Assembly: GCA_963705385.1 (NCBI GenBank)
Contig: OY970075.1
Span: forward strand, 434,001 to 498,000
Source: MFD02979-c5 sp963705385
GTDB lineage: Bacteria > Bacteroidota > Bacteroidia > Cytophagales > Amoebophilaceae
DNA: 64,000 bases
Direction of reading: 5' to 3'
Shown here: one piece after another, positions 35,247-43,977 of the stretch
How positions within the stretch are numbered: the stretch's first letter is position 1
Layout: every line of letters starts with the position of its first letter
Notes under the pieces: generated by a model
What the model was told of the DNA's origin: nothing
The model's database searches: none
Seen by the model: only the letters and a program-made list of their open reading frames with translations
Program-made: the position numbers and the translations under genes

Positions 35247-36083
35247 ATGATAAAAGTTTGCTTTCGTACTGTTCTATTACAGCTTCTATGGTCCCCTATG
35301 TTCCTGATGAGCGTACAAGCCCAAATTCCAGCCACCACCAACTTCCTAGAGGAGTCTACAAAATCACTTATTGATTTGAATAACCTTCCAGAACATGTTG
35401 CTATCATTATGGATGGCAATGGTAGGTGGGCTACAAGGCAGGGCAAATCAAGAGTATCAGGCCATCAAAATGCTATTAAAAGCGTTAGGGAGGTAGTAGA
35501 AGGCTGTGCAGAGTTAGGCATCCGTTATTTGACCCTCTATGCTTTTTCTACAGAAAACTGGAAACGCCCGCAAGCAGAAGTAGAGAACCTGATCAACCTG
35601 ATTACCACTACTATTGATAAGGAGCTAACAGAACTTGTTCAAAACAACGTACGACTCATTTTTATAGGGGATCTGCAGAGGCTGCCTCAAAGCTGCCAAC
35701 AGTCCATTCAAAAAGCTACTAAAGCTTCTCAGCTCAACCGAGGCCTGCAGCTGATCATTGCGCTGAGCTATAGTGGCAGGTGGGATGTTGTAGAAGCTAC
35801 CAAAGCAATCATTCAGGATGTGCAGACAGGAAAATTGACGCTACAAGATATCAACGACGATCTCTTTAAGCAGTACCTAGCGCTCAAGGATATTCCTGAT
35901 CCAGCACTCTTGATTAGGACAAGTGGGGAAATGCGGCTTAGTAACTTTCTGCTTTGGCAGCTCGCCTACACAGAGTTGTTTTTTACCCCAGTACTTTGGC
36001 CTGATTTCAAAAAAATCCACCTCTACGAAGCTATATCGGCTTATCAACAACGTGAAAGAAGGTTTGGAAAACTAGACATATGA
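35247..36083 (+). CDS. uppS: Isoprenyl transferase (undecaprenyl diphosphate synthase) with an N-terminal extension
   Basis: A cis-prenyltransferase that makes undecaprenyl diphosphate, the lipid carrier for cell wall and surface polysaccharides. The core starts near residue 47 (LPEHVAIIMDGNGRWATRQGK, with the catalytic Asp in MDGNGR) and includes YLTLYAFSTENWKRP, IIALSYSGRWDV and LIRTSGEMRLSNFLLWQLAYTELFF. The first 26 residues are hydrophobic and end in SVQAQ, looking like a signal peptide; normal enzymes are cytoplasmic and start just before the core. An ATG at 35307 would remove most of the hydrophobic part, so the true start may be there. The last 4 bases overlap bamA. Confidence 0.95.
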   Translation: MIKVCFRTVLLQLLWSPMFLMSVQAQIPATTNFLEESTKSLIDLNNLPEHVAIIMDGNGRWATRQGKSRVSGHQNAIKSVREVVEGCAELGIRYLTLYAFSTENWKRPQAEVENLINLITTTIDKELTELVQNNVRLIFIGDLQRLPQSCQQSIQKATKASQLNRGLQLIIALSYSGRWDVVEATKAIIQDVQTGKLTLQDINDDLFKQYLALKDIPDPALLIRTSGEMRLSNFLLWQLAYTELFFTPVLWPDFKKIHLYEAISAYQQRERRFGKLDI

Positions 36084-38698
36084 ACAAGCGTAACATTATG
36101 ACGAAAAGCTTCTATCCCATCATTTTACTACAACTGATGATAAGCTGTGTTTTGGCCTCAAATGTCCTGGCACAGACTTCCACCGCTGCTCTGTTGCCGC
36201 TTCAGCTTGACTATAGCGCTCCAGCCAGCTACCTGATTGAAGATATCCAGGTTACAGGCGCAAACTCGATAGATCCAGAAGCGATCATAGCCATTGCAGG
36301 ACTTCAAGCCGGTGATACTGTGCAGCTTCCTGGACCAGCTATCACAGATGCCATTCAAAGAGTATGGAAACAAGAATTGGTCCAAGATGTAGCAATTTAT
36401 GCTGCTAGGGTAGCTAGTGACCGCGTTATACTCACTATCAGCATTACGGAAAGTCCCAGGCTTTTAGACTATTTTTTTGAAGGCGTTAAAAAGGGAGAGC
36501 AAGAAAAATTAACAGAAAAGATAAGCCTTGTCAAAGGAAAAATTGTTACAGAAGAACTCATCAAAGACACGCAACAGACCATTCAAAACTATTGGATAGA
36601 GGAAGGCTATCTCAATGCCACGGTCAACATCACTTCTTTGCCGGCTCCTGCCCATGCCAACTACATTCAACTCAAGATTAGCATTGAAAAAGGTGAAAAA
36701 CTGCTTATCAATGAAATACATTTTAAAGGCAACCAACAGCTTAGTAGCAAGGTTTTAAAAGCTCAGATGAAACATATCCGTGAAAGGCCTCGTTTTACAT
36801 TAGTCAAAGATGTGCTTAAGCAATTGCTGACCCTGCGGCCTATAAGAAAAGAGGGTATACTATGGCGTCCGATCAACCTTGAAGCCATCATGGACTATGC
36901 ACAGGAGCATGTAATCTTTTTCTCCTCTAAGTTTGAGCAAGCTAAATTTGAAGAAGACAAGCAACGCATCCTTGCTTTTTATCAGTGCAAGGGCTTTAGA
37001 GATGCCAAGGTCATAGAGGCTACCGTACAAAAATATGACAAAGGCTTGGTTAATGTAAGTATTCAGGTAGAGGAAGGGCCACAATACCGTATTAGAGACA
37101 TCAGGTGGGCAGGAAATCATCTTTATGATGATGACACCCTAAGCCAGATACTGAACATTCGAAAGGGAGACATATATAACCTTGGGCTGATTCACCAAAA
37201 GCTCAATGGTGACTCATCAGGAGAAGACGTTGCCTCTTTGTATACCAATGATGGCTACCTATTCTTTCATGCCAACCCTGTAGAAATAGGGATCGAAGAA
37301 AATACTGTAGATCTGGAAATCCGTATACAAGAAGGCCCTCAGGCGCATATCAACAAGGTGATTATTGAAGGAAACCGTTGGACCCATGACCATGTGATCC
37401 GGCGAGAACTTAGAACCTTACCTGGTGATAAATTCAGTAGAGCCAAGGTGCAAAGGTCTTATCGTGAGCTCTCCCTTCTCAATATTTTTGATCCAGCCAT
37501 TGATATCTTGCCTATAGCCAACCTAGCTGATGGTACTGTAGATATCAAATACAAAGTACAAGAACGGCCTAAGTTTGAAGCTAAGATCTCATTAGCCCTT
37601 GGGGGAGGGAAACAAGATAGCATAGGTGCACTTACGCTGGCTACTAATAACTTTTCGTTAGGCAATATTTTTAGAAAGCGTCTTCCCATAGGCGAAGGAC
37701 AAACTGCGAGTCTAGTAGCTGAGTCCAATGGTAAGGAGTACAAAAACTTTGCGCTTCAATTTACAGAGCCGTGGCTATTTGGAAAAAAACCCAAACAATT
37801 GCATTTGAGTTTCAACAAGTCCTTCGAAGGTAACACAGGATCAATGGGCTTGAGGGCCAGCTTAGGCACCGGTCTTACTTGGCCCGATGACTACACAGTG
37901 TTGCGAAGCGGTATTGCTTATTACCGCCATAACTATACAAACTATGATTTGTTAGAGAACGGCAAAGAGTTACCCCAAGCTATTTTAGACGACTTAACGC
38001 TTAACTTCTTAGTAGAACGCAATAGTACTGACAGCCCTATATATCCTAAGCAAGGAAGTAAGTTAGCCTTGCATACTAGTGTGGCTCCTCCTCGGTCCTG
38101 GCCCTTGAGTAAAGCCAATTACAAACTTCCTGAATTAGAAAAATACCAGTGGAAAGAGTATCACCAGTGGATGCTAGATGGCTCCTACTTCTTACAGCTT
38201 GTAGGCGACCTAGTACTGAATATGCGCGGCCATTTTGGGTTATTAGGTGGATTCTCTTCTCAAAGAGGTGTAGGACCATTTGAAAGATTTTATTTAGGTG
38301 GACAAGGCCTTAAAGGTCGCGCACTGAGAGGTAAGGAAAACGTTTCTTTGCGGGGCTACGATGAAGAATACATTACCCCTAAAGACGAAACTACAGGATA
38401 TAAAGGAGGGGTTATTTACGATAAATTTGCTTTAGAACTACGATATCCCATCTTAAACTCTAGTCTAAGCCATATCTATGTGCTGGGATTTGCAGAAGGG
38501 GGAAATACCTGGGCTCACTACCGCGATTATACCCCTTGGGCGTTAAAAAAGTCAGTAGGGGTAGGCATTAGGTTGCACCTTCCATTTCTTATGAGCACAG
38601 TACGCTTCGATTGGGGTTATGGCTTTGACAAAATACTTGAACAAGGAGAAAGTAATGAACTGAACTTCCAATGGTCCGTAGGTACGGATATGCGTTAA
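36080..38698 (+). CDS. bamA: Outer membrane protein assembly factor BamA
   Basis: An 872-residue Omp85 protein that inserts barrels into the outer membrane. A signal peptide is present (hydrophobic core LLQLMISCVLASNVLA; the ATG at codon 7 could also be the start). Five POTRA domains follow, recognisable by YLIEDIQVTGANSIDPEAI, KLLINEIHFKGNQQLSSKVL, QYRIRDIRWAGNHLYDDDTL and AHINKVIIEGNRWTHDHVI. The C-terminal half is the barrel with GGFSSQRGVGPFERFYLGGQGLKGRALRGKE and a strand-rich end. The second POTRA region carries an extra segment (TLVKDVLKQLLTLRPIRKEG), as in Bacteroidota homologues. The start overlaps the uppS stop. The skp gene follows after 78 bases. Confidence 0.95.
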   Translation: MNKRNIMTKSFYPIILLQLMISCVLASNVLAQTSTAALLPLQLDYSAPASYLIEDIQVTGANSIDPEAIIAIAGLQAGDTVQLPGPAITDAIQRVWKQELVQDVAIYAARVASDRVILTISITESPRLLDYFFEGVKKGEQEKLTEKISLVKGKIVTEELIKDTQQTIQNYWIEEGYLNATVNITSLPAPAHANYIQLKISIEKGEKLLINEIHFKGNQQLSSKVLKAQMKHIRERPRFTLVKDVLKQLLTLRPIRKEGILWRPINLEAIMDYAQEHVIFFSSKFEQAKFEEDKQRILAFYQCKGFRDAKVIEATVQKYDKGLVNVSIQVEEGPQYRIRDIRWAGNHLYDDDTLSQILNIRKGDIYNLGLIHQKLNGDSSGEDVASLYTNDGYLFFHANPVEIGIEENTVDLEIRIQEGPQAHINKVIIEGNRWTHDHVIRRELRTLPGDKFSRAKVQRSYRELSLLNIFDPAIDILPIANLADGTVDIKYKVQERPKFEAKISLALGGGKQDSIGALTLATNNFSLGNIFRKRLPIGEGQTASLVAESNGKEYKNFALQFTEPWLFGKKPKQLHLSFNKSFEGNTGSMGLRASLGTGLTWPDDYTVLRSGIAYYRHNYTNYDLLENGKELPQAILDDLTLNFLVERNSTDSPIYPKQGSKLALHTSVAPPRSWPLSKANYKLPELEKYQWKEYHQWMLDGSYFLQLVGDLVLNMRGHFGLLGGFSSQRGVGPFERFYLGGQGLKGRALRGKENVSLRGYDEEYITPKDETTGYKGGVIYDKFALELRYPILNSSLSHIYVLGFAEGGNTWAHYRDYTPWALKKSVGVGIRLHLPFLMSTVRFDWGYGFDKILEQGESNELNFQWSVGTDMR

Positions 38699-38776
38699 GC
38701 ACTATCATTGCAGTAGCGGGAACGACCCATAACACTGTACTACGTACTACCAATTCATCAAAAAAACCTAAAAATC

Positions 38777-39346
38777 ATGAAAAAGAGATCGTTTTTAATA
38801 CTAACCCTAACATCCATCTGGTTTCATCTATATGCCCAAGACCAGGCGCTTCCTACGCAGGAAAAGCCATTAAAGATTGGCTATACGAATATAGAGTATA
38901 TCCTAGGCTTTTTGCCAGAGGCCAGGGGAGTTGAATCTGAATGCAAAAGCTTTGAAAAACAACTTGAGAACCAGCTAGAAGCCAAAGTAGGAGAGTTCCA
39001 ACAAAAGGTACAAGCTTTTCAGCAAGGCTATGAGACTATGACTGAGGCAGTAAGAAACCAAAAGCAGATAGACCTTCAACGTTCACAAGGTAATATCGAG
39101 CAATTGCAGTTAGAAGCGCAAGAAAAGCTGGCCCACAAACGTACTAGTTTAATCCAGCCCATCTATGCAAGGGTCCAAAAAGCGATTAGGCAGGTCGCTG
39201 AAGAAAATGGCTACACACACGTATTCAACGCTGATATAGGAGCTATGCCTATCCTGCTCTATGCAGGTGAGGAGTATAATATCTCTCACCTAGTCTTAAC
39301 AAAACTAGAGGTGAATACTGCCAATCCCAAAGGAAAGAAAAAATAG
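38777..39346 (+). CDS. skp: Periplasmic chaperone, Skp/OmpH family
   Basis: A 189-residue exported protein with a signal peptide (about residues 1-20) and the normal Skp plan: a small beta core formed by the N- and C-terminal parts (KIGYTNIEYILGFLPEA and GYTHVFNADI...ILLYAGEEYNIS) and a long coiled-coil arm between them (residues about 50-130, rich in Gln, Glu and Lys). Skp holds unfolded outer-membrane proteins on the way to BamA. It lies between bamA and the peptidyl-prolyl isomerase genes, which fits the pathway. Confidence 0.9.
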   Translation: MKKRSFLILTLTSIWFHLYAQDQALPTQEKPLKIGYTNIEYILGFLPEARGVESECKSFEKQLENQLEAKVGEFQQKVQAFQQGYETMTEAVRNQKQIDLQRSQGNIEQLQLEAQEKLAHKRTSLIQPIYARVQKAIRQVAEENGYTHVFNADIGAMPILLYAGEEYNISHLVLTKLEVNTANPKGKKK

Positions 39347-39454
39347 GCAACAACATTGAATTCCTGTATTTTTAGCAGCATTGTTTTTATGGCAAGCCAA
39401 GCAGTGGCACGGCGTAAAGCAAGCAACGGACAGCACCATCAATAGGAACAGACT

Positions 39455-40345
39455 ATGTTGCGTAAAACCATTTTGCTAATACTCTTTGGCCTGATCCTGT
39501 TGGCGATCTTTTTTATAAAGTGGCGTGAGCATACCCCAAAAAAAGGCCAAACTACTGACCATTCACCTGTTGCACGCGCATACGACCGATACCTTTATAA
39601 AAACGACTTAGAAAATATTACTGGAGGTATCACTAATCCCGAAGATAGCGCCAAGGTTGCCGAGCAGTATATCCAAAGCTGGATAGCCAAGCAGTTCCTT
39701 ATTGCCGAAGCAGAAGCACATAGCGATTATAACAAAGCAGAGCTTGAACGAAAAGTTTTGGATTATCGATACGCTTTGCTGGTTCACAACTACCTTGAAA
39801 AACTTGTCAACGCCCAACTGAATAGAGAAGTATCAGAACAAGAAATTGAGGCTTATTACCAAGCACATCAGGAAAACTTTGCGTTGCGGTACAACATCTT
39901 CAAAGGAAAATTTATTGTCATTCCCAAAGATGCTCCTAACCAAGCCAGGATAACAACACTGCTGAAAGGAAAATCCAAGAAAAGTTTAGAAGAACTCAAA
40001 TCCTACTGCTTTCAGTTTGCTAAAGACTACTCCCTAGACGAGGCTACGTGGCTACAGTGGAATGAGTTAATTAAGGGTACACCTTTTAGCAATGTTAAAG
40101 ATAAGGCCAAGCTGCTCAAAAAGCATGAAGTGCTACAAACAAAAGATGAGACTTACCTTTATTATTTTGAGATTAATGAGTATCGGACGGTCAATGATGT
40201 GCCACCTTTGGAATTTATTCGTAACCAAATTGCTGATATCATCATTCACAAAAGAAAGGTAGACCTAGCCAGCAAGATTAAAGAAGACATCCTAAAGAAA
40301 ACGAAAAACAGCAATCACTGTGTCATCTATGAACAGCCAACCTAA
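39455..40345 (+). CDS. SurA N-terminal-like periplasmic protein
   Basis: A 296-residue protein with an N-terminal membrane helix (about residues 4-21) and a largely helical periplasmic part. The segments AEQYIQSWIAKQFLIAEAE, VLDYRYALLVHNYLEKLVNAQLNREVSEQEIEAYYQAHQENFALRYNIFKGKFIVIP match the chaperone part of SurA-type isomerases, but no complete PpiC (rotamase) domain is visible after it. In Bacteroidota a gene of this kind often precedes surA. It probably assists outer-membrane protein folding as a chaperone; this is an inference from context. Its end overlaps surA by 17 bases. Confidence 0.75.
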   Translation: MLRKTILLILFGLILLAIFFIKWREHTPKKGQTTDHSPVARAYDRYLYKNDLENITGGITNPEDSAKVAEQYIQSWIAKQFLIAEAEAHSDYNKAELERKVLDYRYALLVHNYLEKLVNAQLNREVSEQEIEAYYQAHQENFALRYNIFKGKFIVIPKDAPNQARITTLLKGKSKKSLEELKSYCFQFAKDYSLDEATWLQWNELIKGTPFSNVKDKAKLLKKHEVLQTKDETYLYYFEINEYRTVNDVPPLEFIRNQIADIIIHKRKVDLASKIKEDILKKTKNSNHCVIYEQPT

Positions 40346-41666
40346 ACTCTACTTAGTTATTTTTTGCTTCTTGTTGATGCATACATCTTTAGGGCAACCT
40401 TCCCAGGGCACATTGGTGGATAAAGTCATTGCTCAGGTTGATAATCAAATCCTTTTGCAATCAGAGCTAGAAACAGCCTACCAGCAATATTTACGCCAGG
40501 GTGGTGAAGAAGGGCCTGACCTGAAGTGTAAAATTCTAGGGTACATGCTTTCAAATAAGCTGCTGCTTGCCAAGGCCAAACGCGATGGTGTGGTAGTGAC
40601 AAGCGAAGAAGTAGACCAGGAGCTTAACCCAAAAATCAAACACCTCGTGGCAAAAGCAGGGTCAGAAACAAAACTATCCCATTATTGGGGTAAGTCTATT
40701 CAAGAGATTAAAAATGAGTTAAGAGAAACCCTTACAGAGCAGCGAATGCTCGAAAAAATGCGTGACCAAATTATAAGAGACATAACTGTCACCCCTCAAG
40801 AAGTCAAAGAGTTTTTCGAAGCCCTTCCTGCTCATGAATTGCCTTATTGCCCAGCTGAAGTGGAGGTGAGGCAGATCGTATGCTACCCTCAAGCAAGCCA
40901 GCAAGAAAAAAACTCCATTATAGAACAGCTTATAGCCTTAAAAACACGCATACAAAACGGAGAAAAGTTTGAACTACTTGCCCAAGAGTACTCTCAAGAC
41001 CTAAATTCTGCAGCACAAGGGGGAGATCTTGGTTTTTGGAGGCTTGGTGAGCTCGCACCAGCATATGAAGCAGCTGCTCTGGCACTTCAGCCTGGCGAAG
41101 TGTCTGACCCAGTAGCAACCCAATTTGGCTTTCACTTGATCCAGCTCATCGCACGAGAAAAGGATCAGTATAACAGCCGTCATATACTACTCAAGCCTAA
41201 CCCTGAAGCCCTGGATTGGGAAGGAGCTAAAACGCACTTGGCTAAGCTAAGGGTGTCCATTTTGGACGGTCAAATCACTTTTGAACAGGCCGCTCGGGAA
41301 ACTTCTGAAGACACTTTGACTGCCCCGCTTGGAGGGCTAATAACAGGGGAGCAGGGAGGTACAAGAATACCCATTGATGATTTGCCTCCAGACGTATTTT
41401 TCGCTATTGAGCAGCTCGCACCTGGAACTATTGCTGAGCCTGCTGTATTTACAACCTCAGATAAAAGACAGGCTGTACGGATACTAATGCTGAAAGCCAG
41501 AGTAGCACCGCACCAGTTGAACCTTGCACAAGATTATGAAAAGGTCCAGCAGATGGTAATAAATGCCAAAAGGACAAATGCTTTACAAGCATGGTTGGAA
41601 AGCGTTAAGTCTAGTACGTTTATTAACGTAGCGCATGAGTACCAGGACTGTGCATTACTGAGATAA
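40329..41666 (+). CDS. surA: Periplasmic peptidyl-prolyl isomerase SurA
   Basis: A protein of about 445 residues with a signal peptide (LYLVIFCFLLMHTSLGQ). The ATG at 40329 is preferred to a GTG three codons earlier. The chaperone domain follows (VDKVIAQVDNQILLQSELETAYQQY, LSNKLLLAKAKRDGVVVTSEEVDQEL). Two parvulin (PpiC) domains follow: the first is marked by EVRQIVCYP, FELLAQEYSQDLNSAAQGGDLGFW and EVSDPVATQFGFHLIQL, the second by SRHILLKPNP and FEQAARETSEDTLTAPLGGL. It carries unfolded outer-membrane proteins through the periplasm to BamA. Its place after uppS-bamA-skp gives a complete assembly set in one run. Confidence 0.93.
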   Translation: MNSQPKLYLVIFCFLLMHTSLGQPSQGTLVDKVIAQVDNQILLQSELETAYQQYLRQGGEEGPDLKCKILGYMLSNKLLLAKAKRDGVVVTSEEVDQELNPKIKHLVAKAGSETKLSHYWGKSIQEIKNELRETLTEQRMLEKMRDQIIRDITVTPQEVKEFFEALPAHELPYCPAEVEVRQIVCYPQASQQEKNSIIEQLIALKTRIQNGEKFELLAQEYSQDLNSAAQGGDLGFWRLGELAPAYEAAALALQPGEVSDPVATQFGFHLIQLIAREKDQYNSRHILLKPNPEALDWEGAKTHLAKLRVSILDGQITFEQAARETSEDTLTAPLGGLITGEQGGTRIPIDDLPPDVFFAIEQLAPGTIAEPAVFTTSDKRQAVRILMLKARVAPHQLNLAQDYEKVQQMVINAKRTNALQAWLESVKSSTFINVAHEYQDCALLR

Positions 41667-41842
41667 AGTAACTCCTTTACCTTCACTTTTGATAGCCCTT
41701 AATAATAATCAAGGTGTAGCTTTCGAGTATTTATAAACTAGGTTAGCATATTTTATTTATTTGCTGTAAGAAAGCTTTTCTTAAGATATGCTAAACGCAT
41801 GAAGCTGATGTCTGCTACACTGTGCATTGATAACCTGAGGCT

Positions 41843-43381
41843 ATGGTAACAAAAACATTGGGCAGTGCCATCTATGGGGTAAATGCCTCCCTGATTTCTA
41901 TCGAGGTAAATATCGTTAAAGGAACCCAATTCTTCATGGTAGGGTTACCTGATAGCGCTGTCAAAGAGAGTCAACACAGAATTGAGTCTGTATTAAAACA
42001 CCTAGGTTGCGAAATGCCTCGCCAGCGTGTCATTGTCAACCTTGCCCCAGCCGACATCCGTAAAGAAGGTGCTGCTTACGATCTACCTATTGCTTTATGC
42101 ATTCTCCATGCATCTAGACAACGGCATTTAGCTAACCTGGATAAACACGTAGTCCTAGGAGAGTTAGCGCTCAATGGTGCCCTGCGCCCTGTCAGAGGCG
42201 TGTTGCCCATTGCCATTGAAGCACGGGAAAGAGTGTGTAAGGGCTTTGTGCTTCCCCAGGAGAACGCCTTAGAAGCAGCCATTGTCAAAGACCTTGCTAT
42301 CATCCCTGTACAACATATTGAAGAGGCTATTGACTTTTTCTCAGGAACAAAAACTATATCACCTGTTGTTGTAGACACCAGAGCAATTTTTGCCTATAGT
42401 GCCAACGACTACAACCTTGACTTTGCAGATGTTCAAGGTCAGGAGAATAGCAAAAGGGCCTTAGAAATTGCTGCTGCAGGAAGCCATAACGTAATCATGA
42501 TTGGGCCGCCTGGGTCAGGTAAGACCATGTTGGCCAAGCGCATCCCCTCTATTTTACCTCCCTTCAGCTTACAAGAAGCGCTAGAAACGACCAAGGTTTA
42601 TTCTGTGGTTGGTAAGTTAGGTAAACAAGCTACTTTGATGTCTAGCAGGCCTTTTCGTGCGCCCCATCATACCATCAGCGACGTGGCCTTGGTAGGAGGG
42701 GGGAGTATGCCCCAGCCAGGAGAGATATCGCTTGCCCACAATGGTATCCTTTTTTTAGATGAATTACCAGAGTTTAGAAGAACTGTATTAGAAGTTATGC
42801 GGCAGCCGTTGGAAGAGCGCAAGGTTACCATTTCTCGGGCCAAAATTGCCGTAGATTTCCCTGCTAACTTTATGCTTATCGCTAGCATGAATCCTTGTCC
42901 TTGTGGCTATTATAACCACCCTACCAAAGAATGCGTGTGCGAGGCAGCTACCGTACAACGCTACTTAAACAAAGTGAGTGGGCCTTTGTTAGATAGAATT
43001 GATTTGCATGTAGAAGTGACCCCAGTGTCGTTTGATGAGATGACGGCCCAAAGGAGTCCTGAAAAGAGTGCAACTATTAGAGAGCGGGTCGTCCAAGCTA
43101 GGGCTATCCAACAGCAACGCTTCAAAGCGCAGCAAGACATTTATGCCAATGCGTTGATGCCTTCGGCTATGGTCAAGCATATTTGTGCCGTTTCTCAAGC
43201 AGGAAAAAATTTGCTCAAAGCAGCCATAGAAAAGCTTGGGCTCTCAGCTAGGGCTTATGATCGTATCTTGAAAGTGTCCCGCACTATTGCAGACCTAGCA
43301 GAGAGCGATACCATCAAAGAAGAACATCTGGCTGAAGCCATCCAATACAGAAGCTTAGATAGAGAGGGATGGGGAGGTTAA
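41843..43381 (+). CDS. comM: YifB/ComM-type Mg-chelatase-like AAA ATPase
   Basis: A 512-residue ATPase of the YifB/ComM family, normal in length. ComM is a hexameric helicase that extends strand invasion during natural transformation in some species. The N-terminal Lon-like S5 domain (about residues 1-170) has GSAIYGVNASLISIEVN and NLAPADIRKEGAAYDLPIAL. The AAA domain has Walker A GPPGSGKT at residues 221-228, Walker B ILFLDELPEF, and SMNPCPCGYYNHPTKEC with its cysteine cluster, then GPLLDRIDLHVEV. The helical C-terminus includes GLSARAYDRILKVSRTIADL. A transformation role is not shown for this organism. Confidence 0.93.
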   Translation: MVTKTLGSAIYGVNASLISIEVNIVKGTQFFMVGLPDSAVKESQHRIESVLKHLGCEMPRQRVIVNLAPADIRKEGAAYDLPIALCILHASRQRHLANLDKHVVLGELALNGALRPVRGVLPIAIEARERVCKGFVLPQENALEAAIVKDLAIIPVQHIEEAIDFFSGTKTISPVVVDTRAIFAYSANDYNLDFADVQGQENSKRALEIAAAGSHNVIMIGPPGSGKTMLAKRIPSILPPFSLQEALETTKVYSVVGKLGKQATLMSSRPFRAPHHTISDVALVGGGSMPQPGEISLAHNGILFLDELPEFRRTVLEVMRQPLEERKVTISRAKIAVDFPANFMLIASMNPCPCGYYNHPTKECVCEAATVQRYLNKVSGPLLDRIDLHVEVTPVSFDEMTAQRSPEKSATIRERVVQARAIQQQRFKAQQDIYANALMPSAMVKHICAVSQAGKNLLKAAIEKLGLSARAYDRILKVSRTIADLAESDTIKEEHLAEAIQYRSLDREGWGG

Positions 43382-43619
43382 GATAGGGATGAATGAAGCA
43401 GTTAAGTCCCATTTTAAGCGCCTCTTCGCCCTCCTACTACAAGCAATAAGTCCCCTTTGGCTAGTAGACGCTAAATAAAGACCATCGTGCTTCCTGTAGG
43501 TATTGTCATGTATCAAAGCTAGCGCATCCATGCTCACTACAATCCCAGGTAGACAAGTTTGTAAAATGCTAAATAATCCATTTATTTGCAGACCAATTAA
43601 CAGAAAACACGCACGCATA

Positions 43620-43883
43620 ATGTCAGAAATTCAATCAAAAGCAACTCAAATTATTGTCGATAAGCTGGGTGTCGATGCTTCGGAGGTGAAGCTTGAAACC
43701 AGATTTGAAGATAATTTAGGGGCAGACTCCTTAAGTATAGTAGAAGTAATTATAGAATTTGAAAAAGAGTTTGGTATCTCTATTCCAGATGAAGAAGCAG
43801 AGAAAATTCAGACTGTGGGAGAGGCAATTGCCTGCCTTGAAAGACACTTAAAGGTGAAGGAGCAAGAAAAATCCATGCTATAA
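43620..43883 (+). CDS. acpP: Acyl carrier protein with an extended C-terminus
   Basis: An 87-residue acyl carrier protein that holds growing fatty acids on a phosphopantetheine arm. The arm site is S37 in GADSLSIVEVIIEFEKEFGISIPDEEAEKI. The ATG at 43620 gives the normal N-terminus MSEIQSKATQIIVDKLGV. The normal C-terminus would be near HLK; here nine further residues (VKEQEKSML) follow. Directly after the stop, the last 30-40 bases are repeated at a 60-base distance and encode GIACLEKHLK and a stop in another frame, so the ending appears to come from a tandem duplication. fabF follows after about 95 bases. Confidence 0.95.
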   Translation: MSEIQSKATQIIVDKLGVDASEVKLETRFEDNLGADSLSIVEVIIEFEKEFGISIPDEEAEKIQTVGEAIACLERHLKVKEQEKSML

Positions 43884-43920
43884 GGCATTGCTTGTCTCGA
43901 GAAACACTTAAAATAGCGTA
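43821..43920 (+). repeat. 60-base-offset tandem duplication at the acpP 3' end
   Basis: The bases from 43821 and from 43881 align at an offset of exactly 60 (AGACACTTAAA against GAAACACTTAAA, and GGCAATTGCCTGCCTTGA against GGCATTGCTTGTCTCGA). The second unit encodes the old end of acpP (ACLEKHLK, stop) out of frame after the present stop. Confidence 0.7.
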
Positions 43921-43977
43921 GGAGGCTAACTCAACATACCACATTATAGACGTACTTTCTATTCCTTAACTAACCCC

